Shown piece by piece: positions 5,562 to 10,010 of a stretch of 10,010 nt of DNA. The notes under the pieces are model-generated. The model was not told the DNA's origin and did not search any database. It saw only the letters and a list, made by a program, of their open reading frames with translations. The position numbers were made by a program, and so were the translations under genes. Location: NCBI GenBank assembly GCA_023230285.1, contig JALNXP010000072.1, positions 1 through 10,010 on the forward strand, in the 5' to 3' direction. The stretch comes from Bacteroidales bacterium (GTDB lineage Bacteria > Bacteroidota > Bacteroidia > Bacteroidales > BM520). Numbering within the stretch: position 1 is the first letter of the stretch; the number at the start of each line of letters is the position of its first letter.

Positions 5562-8500
5562 ATGTCCGATTTTATTCATCTACACGTACATACAGAATAT
5601 TCTGTCCTTGATGGTTTATCCAATATAAAGAAACTTATTGCGAAAGCTAAGGCATTAGAGATGCCGGCAGTGGCAATTACAGACCATGGTAATATGTATG
5701 GTGTCTTAACATTTTACAATGAGGCAAAAAAAGCCGGAATTAAACCTGTTCTTGGCTGTGAAGCATATATTGCAGAAGGCAGTCGTTTTGACAAAGATGC
5801 GACACGTAGCGAACGTGTGAGAGGCTTTCACTGTGTGCTATTAGCTAAGAATTTCACCGGTTATAAAAACTTGTGTAAATTGATTTCGATGGGATTTCGT
5901 GACGGCTTTTATTATAATCCGCGTATTGATAAAGAAATATTAGAACAATATTCTGACGGCTTGATAGTGTCAAGTGCTTGTTTAGCAGGTGAAATACCGT
6001 ATTTTATCAGGTCTAATAATGTTGGCAAAGCAGAAGAGGCTATACAGTGGTTTAAGAGAGTGTTTAAAGATGATTTTTACCTTGAACTTATGGACCATGG
6101 AATACCGGACCAGAAATTGGTTAATGCAACTTTGTATGAATTGTCAAAGAAGTATGACATCAAATTGATTGCAACTAATGATGTTCATTATATAGAAGCT
6201 GACGACCGTATTGCTCATGATATTTTAATTTGTATCAATACCGGAGCAGATTATGACAGCAAAGACAGGCTGAGATATACGGGACAGGAGTATTTTAAGA
6301 CAGAAGATGAAATGTTGGATATTTTTAGCGAACATCCGGAAGCGGTTCATAATACGTTAGAAATTGCTGATAAAGTAGAGGTTTACTCAATAACTAAAGA
6401 GCATGTTATTTTACCGGTGTTTCCTTTACCTGAGCCTTATACTGATGAGAATGAGTATCTTAGAGCATTGACGTTTGATGGTGCCAAGAAAAAATATGGC
6501 GAGTTGACGGAAGAGATAAATAAAAGATTGGAATATGAACTTTCTGTGATAAAAGGCATGGGTTTTCCGGGCTATTTCCTTATTGTTCAAGATTTTATCA
6601 ACAAAACGAGGGATTTGGGTGTTTTAGTAGGTCCGGGTAGAGGCTCTGCTGCAGGCTCTGCGGTGGCTTTTGCGATAGGTATCACCGACATCGACCCTGT
6701 AAAATATAACTTGCTGTTTGAAAGGTTTTTAAATCCTGAAAGAGTTTCTATGCCGGATATTGATGTCGACTTTGATGATGAAGGTAGAGAAAGGGTATTG
6801 GATTATGTTGTGGATAAGTATGGTGCCGACCATGTTGCACAGATAGTGACATTCGGCACTATGGCTACGAAACTTGCTATCAGAGATGTGGGCAGAGTAC
6901 TTAAGATGACTATCCCTGAGGTAGATAGATTGTGTAAAATGATACCGGACAGAGCTAAAAATTTAGCTGAAGCTATTAAACAAAGTCCTGAATTGTCAAC
7001 AGAGTTGGAAAGTGGAACTGAATTGGTAAAGAAGACTTTGCATTATGCTATGGAGTTGGAAGGCTCTGTGCGACAAACAGGAGTTCATGCTTGCGGTGTC
7101 ATCATCGGTCCGGAAGACCTTACTAATCACATACCTTTGGCTACCGCAAAAGACTCGAAGATAATGGTTACTCAGTATGAAGGTTCTCAAGTTGAATCTG
7201 CCGGGATGTTGAAAATGGACTTCTTGGGATTGAAGACATTATCTATACTTAGAGATGCAATAAATAATATTTATCTGCGGAGTGGCGAAACTGTCAATTT
7301 AGATAATATTTCACTTGAAGATGAGCTTACATTTAAGTTGTTTAAAGAAGGAAATACTGTCGGCGTGTTCCAATTTGAATCTGCCGGAATGAGTAAATAT
7401 CTTAAAGACCTTTCGCCGGAAAATATAGAGGATTTAATTGCAATGAACGCTTTATACAGACCTGGTCCTATGAATTATATCCCCTTGTTTATCGACAGAA
7501 AACAGGGGCGACAGCCTATTGAATATCCACACCCATGCTTGGAAAATGTTCTTAAAGCAACTTATGGTATTATGGTGTATCAAGAGCAGATAATGCAGAC
7601 AGCTCAAGTGTGTGCCGGATTTACTCTTGGCAGAGCAGATGTTTTGCGTCGTGCTATGGGCAAGAAGAAAAAGGACGTTATGGCTGCTATGAAAAGTGAA
7701 TTTGTAGAGGGGGCAGTCAAAAATAATATTGATGAGAAAAAAGCCACCGAAATCTTTGAGATTATGGAGAAGTTTGCAGAATACGGCTTTAACCGCTCTC
7801 ATGCAGCGGCTTATTCTATTCTCGCTTATCAAACAGCTTACCTGAAAGCTCATTATCCTGCCGAATATATGGCTTCTGTGTTGACACATAACTTGAACGA
7901 TATTAAAAAAATATCTTTCTTTATAGAAGAATGTCAGCGAATGGGCATTAAAATAGTTGGTCCGAATATCAATGAAAGTAATGTGCATTTTTCGGTAAAC
8001 AAAGCAGGCGACATAGTATTCGGACTTGCCGGCATCAAGGGTGTCGGCTGGGCTGCTGTGGACGAAATTGTAGCGGAGAGAAAAAAGAATGGAAACTATA
8101 AAGATGTTATGGACTTTGTTACAAGAGTGAACCTTAGAACTGTAAACAGAAAAAGTATTGAATCATTGGCTACAACAGGTGCTTTTGACACCTTTCCTAA
8201 TATCCATAGGGCTCAGTTTCTGTATAAAGATAAAGAAACAGGACCGAGTTTTATCGAAACTATCATGAAATATGCAGTTGATGCGAAGACGAGGAAGGAG
8301 GCATCTCAGATGTCTTTATTCGGAGAAGAACAGCAAGATGAAGCAATGAGCTTGAAATTTCCTGTGTGTGAGGAGTTTAGCCTCTTTCAAAAGTTGAGGT
8401 ACGAGAAGGATAATATCGGTTTTTATCTCTCAGGATACCCTACAGACCAATACAAACTTGCAGTAAAATGTTTTACAAAAAATACTATATCCCAAGTTAA

Positions 8501-9029
8501 AAATTATATGGAAAAAGGTGCGCTGAAAACTAATTTAAGCTTTGCCGCAATGGTCGTAGATTCTGTGAAGTGCTATACAAAAACTAATAGAGAATATGGA
8601 AGATTTACTTTTGAAGACCAAGACACCTCTTTGCCGATGATTCTATTCTCAGAGGAATATCTTAAATATCAGAACTTTCTGAATAATGGCGAACTGCTTT
8701 ATGTTACAGGTAGTATAGTGTCAAAACAATGGAAAGATTCTAATGAACTGATATTCTCTATAAGTAATCTTATGTTGTTGGAAAATGTGTTGCCTAAAAT
8801 GACTAATAAGGTGACTCTTGTTGTTGATTATAAGGATATTACACGACATTTTGTCGATCAATTGTCGACAGATATTAAATCATGTAAAGGTCAATGCCCT
8901 TTGATGATAGAAATTATAGACCAAGAAGATAAATGCAATGTGGAAACTAAAATGTCAGAAGGTGGAATAGAAATTGATTCTTTTGTAAATATTTGTAAAA
9001 CAAAAGGCTATAAATTTATCATTAAATAA
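5562..9029 (+). CDS. dnaE: DNA polymerase III alpha subunit (replicative polymerase)
   Basis: The product has 1155 residues, close to E. coli DnaE (1160), and is the catalytic core of the replicative polymerase, acting with the sliding clamp at the fork. Domains in order: PHP (1 to about 280) with LHVHTEYS, ITDHGNM, GCEAY and NDVHY; palm (from about 281) with GPGRGSAAGS (357-366) and PDIDVDF (398-404); fingers and associated motifs including RQTGVHACGVI (504-514), the third catalytic Asp in KMDFLGL (D553), YRPGPMNYIP (632-641), VYQEQIM (672-678), RRAMGKKK (696-703) and NRSHAAAYS (744-752); a helix-hairpin-helix at GLAGIKGVGWAAV (821-833); the clamp-binding motif QMSLF (916-920); an OB fold (about 993-1075); and a C-terminal tau-binding-like region. 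Catalytic Asp are D401, D403 and D553. The PHP metal ligands look intact, unlike E. coli. The ATG at 5562 follows a good promoter box. No intein or frameshift is present. Confidence 0.98.
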   Translation: MSDFIHLHVHTEYSVLDGLSNIKKLIAKAKALEMPAVAITDHGNMYGVLTFYNEAKKAGIKPVLGCEAYIAEGSRFDKDATRSERVRGFHCVLLAKNFTGYKNLCKLISMGFRDGFYYNPRIDKEILEQYSDGLIVSSACLAGEIPYFIRSNNVGKAEEAIQWFKRVFKDDFYLELMDHGIPDQKLVNATLYELSKKYDIKLIATNDVHYIEADDRIAHDILICINTGADYDSKDRLRYTGQEYFKTEDEMLDIFSEHPEAVHNTLEIADKVEVYSITKEHVILPVFPLPEPYTDENEYLRALTFDGAKKKYGELTEEINKRLEYELSVIKGMGFPGYFLIVQDFINKTRDLGVLVGPGRGSAAGSAVAFAIGITDIDPVKYNLLFERFLNPERVSMPDIDVDFDDEGRERVLDYVVDKYGADHVAQIVTFGTMATKLAIRDVGRVLKMTIPEVDRLCKMIPDRAKNLAEAIKQSPELSTELESGTELVKKTLHYAMELEGSVRQTGVHACGVIIGPEDLTNHIPLATAKDSKIMVTQYEGSQVESAGMLKMDFLGLKTLSILRDAINNIYLRSGETVNLDNISLEDELTFKLFKEGNTVGVFQFESAGMSKYLKDLSPENIEDLIAMNALYRPGPMNYIPLFIDRKQGRQPIEYPHPCLENVLKATYGIMVYQEQIMQTAQVCAGFTLGRADVLRRAMGKKKKDVMAAMKSEFVEGAVKNNIDEKKATEIFEIMEKFAEYGFNRSHAAAYSILAYQTAYLKAHYPAEYMASVLTHNLNDIKKISFFIEECQRMGIKIVGPNINESNVHFSVNKAGDIVFGLAGIKGVGWAAVDEIVAERKKNGNYKDVMDFVTRVNLRTVNRKSIESLATTGAFDTFPNIHRAQFLYKDKETGPSFIETIMKYAVDAKTRKEASQMSLFGEEQQDEAMSLKFPVCEEFSLFQKLRYEKDNIGFYLSGYPTDQYKLAVKCFTKNTISQVKNYMEKGALKTNLSFAAMVVDSVKCYTKTNREYGRFTFEDQDTSLPMILFSEEYLKYQNFLNNGELLYVTGSIVSKQWKDSNELIFSISNLMLLENVLPKMTNKVTLVVDYKDITRHFVDQLSTDIKSCKGQCPLMIEIIDQEDKCNVETKMSEGGIEIDSFVNICKTKGYKFIIK

Positions 9030-9043
9030 AAAATTTATTATGA

Positions 9044-9074
9044 CAAACATTAACAGCATCTTTGCAAATGTTTG
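9044..9074 (+). promoter_or_regulatory. 8-bp inverted repeat enclosing a near-consensus -7 box upstream of mnmD
   Basis: CAAACATT (9044-9051) and AATGTTTG (9067-9074) are exact reverse complements around a 15-nt centre. The centre contains CATCTTTG (9057-9064), one base from the TAnnTTTG consensus, suggesting mnmD may have its own promoter in the 66-bp gap after dnaE. The dyad could instead be a weak terminator for dnaE, but the stem is AT-rich and GGG, not a T run, follows it. Confidence 0.35.
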
Positions 9075-9095
9075 GGTTAAAAAATAAAAAAACAA

Positions 9096-9776
9096 ATGCG
9101 ACCTTTGGAAATAATAAAAACTTCAGACGACTCATCTTCTATTTATGTGCCTGAAATAGATGAAACTTATCACTCTGTTAACGGCGCTGTGCAAGAATCG
9201 CTGCATATTTTTATTAACTTGGGATTAAATAATTATATTGATAAGAATTGTGAATTATCTACAGTGAATATTTTTGAAATGGGCTTCGGCACGGGGCTGA
9301 ATGCACTGTTGTCGGTGATAGAGGCTGAAAAACAGAATGTTTGTATTAATTATGTTACTTGCGAAAAATATGTCCTTACCAAAGATTATTATTCACAACT
9401 TAATTATCCAAAAATTCTTAATGTCGATGACGATATTTTTATGTTGTTACACGAATGTGCTTGGAATCAGAAAGTTAATCTTACTGATAATTTTACGATA
9501 ACTAAAATGCAAGAGGATATTAATAATTTGGATTTTAGCATGTTTCCTCAATTTAACGTAATATATTATGATGCTTTTTCGCCATCAAAACAGCCGGAGT
9601 TGTGGAACGAAAATATATTGAGTAAAATGTATAATATATTGATTAACAGTGGATTATTAGCTACTTATTGCGCTAAAAATGCGTTTAAAAAGACCTTACG
9701 TAATATTGGCTTTGAAGTTAATAATTATCCCGGACCTCCCGGAAAACGTGAAGTGACAGTGGCTGTTAAGCCATGA
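9096..9776 (+). CDS. mnmD: tRNA 5-methylaminomethyl-2-thiouridine methyltransferase MnmD (stand-alone)
   Basis: This 226-residue cytoplasmic SAM-dependent methyltransferase is of the MnmD (DUF752) family. It makes the final methylation of the wobble uridine-34 side chain (nm5(s2)U to mnm5(s2)U) on tRNAs first modified by MnmE-MnmG. Visible signatures are YHSVNGAVQESLHIFI (25-40), the SAM-binding loop FEMGFGTGLNALL (60-72), an acidic residue after the second strand (CEKY, 89-92), the catalytic-region motif YYDAFSPSKQPELW (157-170), TYCAKNAFKKTL (190-201) and the closing GPPGKREVTVAV (213-224). The FAD-dependent oxidase half of gammaproteobacterial MnmC is absent, as is usual in Bacteroidota and Gram-positives. 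The glycine normally following YCAK is Asn here. It sits 66 bp after dnaE on the same strand, so it may be cotranscribed or use its own promoter. Confidence 0.93.
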   Translation: MRPLEIIKTSDDSSSIYVPEIDETYHSVNGAVQESLHIFINLGLNNYIDKNCELSTVNIFEMGFGTGLNALLSVIEAEKQNVCINYVTCEKYVLTKDYYSQLNYPKILNVDDDIFMLLHECAWNQKVNLTDNFTITKMQEDINNLDFSMFPQFNVIYYDAFSPSKQPELWNENILSKMYNILINSGLLATYCAKNAFKKTLRNIGFEVNNYPGPPGKREVTVAVKP

Positions 9777-9821
9777 TTTGTTTGTTTCATGATGTTGTTT
9801 TAATTAAAAAAATAAATTTAT

Positions 9822-10010
9822 ATGAAGAGATTAGAATTATTACTATTGGCATTTTTATCGTTTACGATTTTTGCGCAAGATGGTGAAAATCATTATGTTC
9901 CTGAAACCGATCCTGCTGCGTTACAGAGTATTAGTCATTGGCAGGATTGTAAATTCGGATTGTTGATGCACTGGGGACCTTATAGTCAAAGAGGAATTGT
10001 TGAGTCGTGG
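9822..10010 (+). CDS. Alpha-L-fucosidase, GH29, N-terminal part (runs off the window)
   Basis: The frame opens at the ATG at 9822 and is uninterrupted for 63 codons to the window edge. Residues 1-18 form a signal peptide (MKR, a leucine-rich core, FTIFA|Q), with no lipobox cysteine, so a periplasmic or exported soluble enzyme is expected. The following ISHWQDCKFGLLMHWGPYS, with ESW soon after, is the hallmark N-terminal block of GH29 fucosidases, whose conserved His-Trp-Gly lines the fucose pocket. These enzymes hydrolyse terminal alpha-linked L-fucose from glycans with retention of configuration. The catalytic Asp nucleophile and the acid/base residue lie beyond the window, so activity cannot be judged. 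It starts 45 bp after mnmD, with no clear promoter in the gap. Its role is probably degradation of host or plant fucosylated glycans; linkage specificity is unknown. Confidence 0.9.
   Translation, partial: MKRLELLLLAFLSFTIFAQDGENHYVPETDPAALQSISHWQDCKFGLLMHWGPYSQRGIVESW

Noticed and set aside
6996..7190. Minus-strand open frame of 64 codons inside dnaE
   Set aside because: It is antisense to the conserved RQTGVHACGVI region, with no independent support.
7452..7988. Minus-strand open frame of 178 codons inside dnaE
   Set aside because: It is antisense to highly conserved polymerase motifs; the Cys/His-rich composition comes from the complementary strand rather than a zinc protein.
1..10010. 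Mobile element, CRISPR array, toxin-antitoxin or defence cassette
   Set aside because: No transposase, integrase, regularly spaced repeats, small paired ORFs or recognised defence domains were seen on either strand; gene content looks chromosomal.

Overview
The window is AT-rich DNA that looks like the chromosome of a Bacteroidales-type member of the Bacteroidota. The signs are a PorT-like outer-membrane barrel, a secreted lamin-tail protein with a FlgD-like C-terminus, a stand-alone MnmD, a secreted GH29 fucosidase, almost no Shine-Dalgarno sequences, and TAnnTTTG-type -7 promoter boxes upstream of several genes. No rRNA, tRNA, CRISPR array, transposase, integrase or phage gene was seen. I did not find a new defence or mobile system: this is mainly housekeeping plus cell-surface sequence, and the most interesting details are regulatory and domain-level.

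Layout. At the left edge lies the 3' end of a membrane protein (3-233, +). It converges on a small outer-membrane beta-barrel gene (265-975, -). A 299-bp spacer (976-1274) holds the barrel gene's probable promoter and a long leader. Next is a large secreted multidomain protein (1275-3863, +) made of a duplicated [Ig-like + lamin-tail] unit and a FlgD-like end. It meets an IspD/TarI-type cytidylyltransferase (3869-4573, -) tail to tail with only 5 bp between stop codons. That gene is the second member of a two-gene minus-strand operon led by a CDF cation transporter (4576-5451, -). A compact divergent promoter region (about 5452-5561) separates the operon from dnaE (5562-9029, +), the replicative DNA polymerase III alpha subunit. 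After dnaE come a stand-alone mnmD tRNA-modification methyltransferase (9096-9776, +) and the start of a secreted alpha-L-fucosidase (9822 to beyond the window, +).

How the genes fit together. DnaE and MnmD are core information-processing genes. The cytidylyltransferase belongs to isoprenoid-precursor synthesis, or possibly to polyol-phosphate surface-polymer synthesis. The barrel, lamin-tail protein and fucosidase are envelope or exported functions typical of glycan-associated Bacteroidota. No single pathway joins them all.

The most notable non-coding signals are a perfect 8-bp inverted repeat wrapped around the dnaE -7 box, and an identical 10-mer (TTACCTTTGC) serving as the probable -7 region of both divergent promoters.
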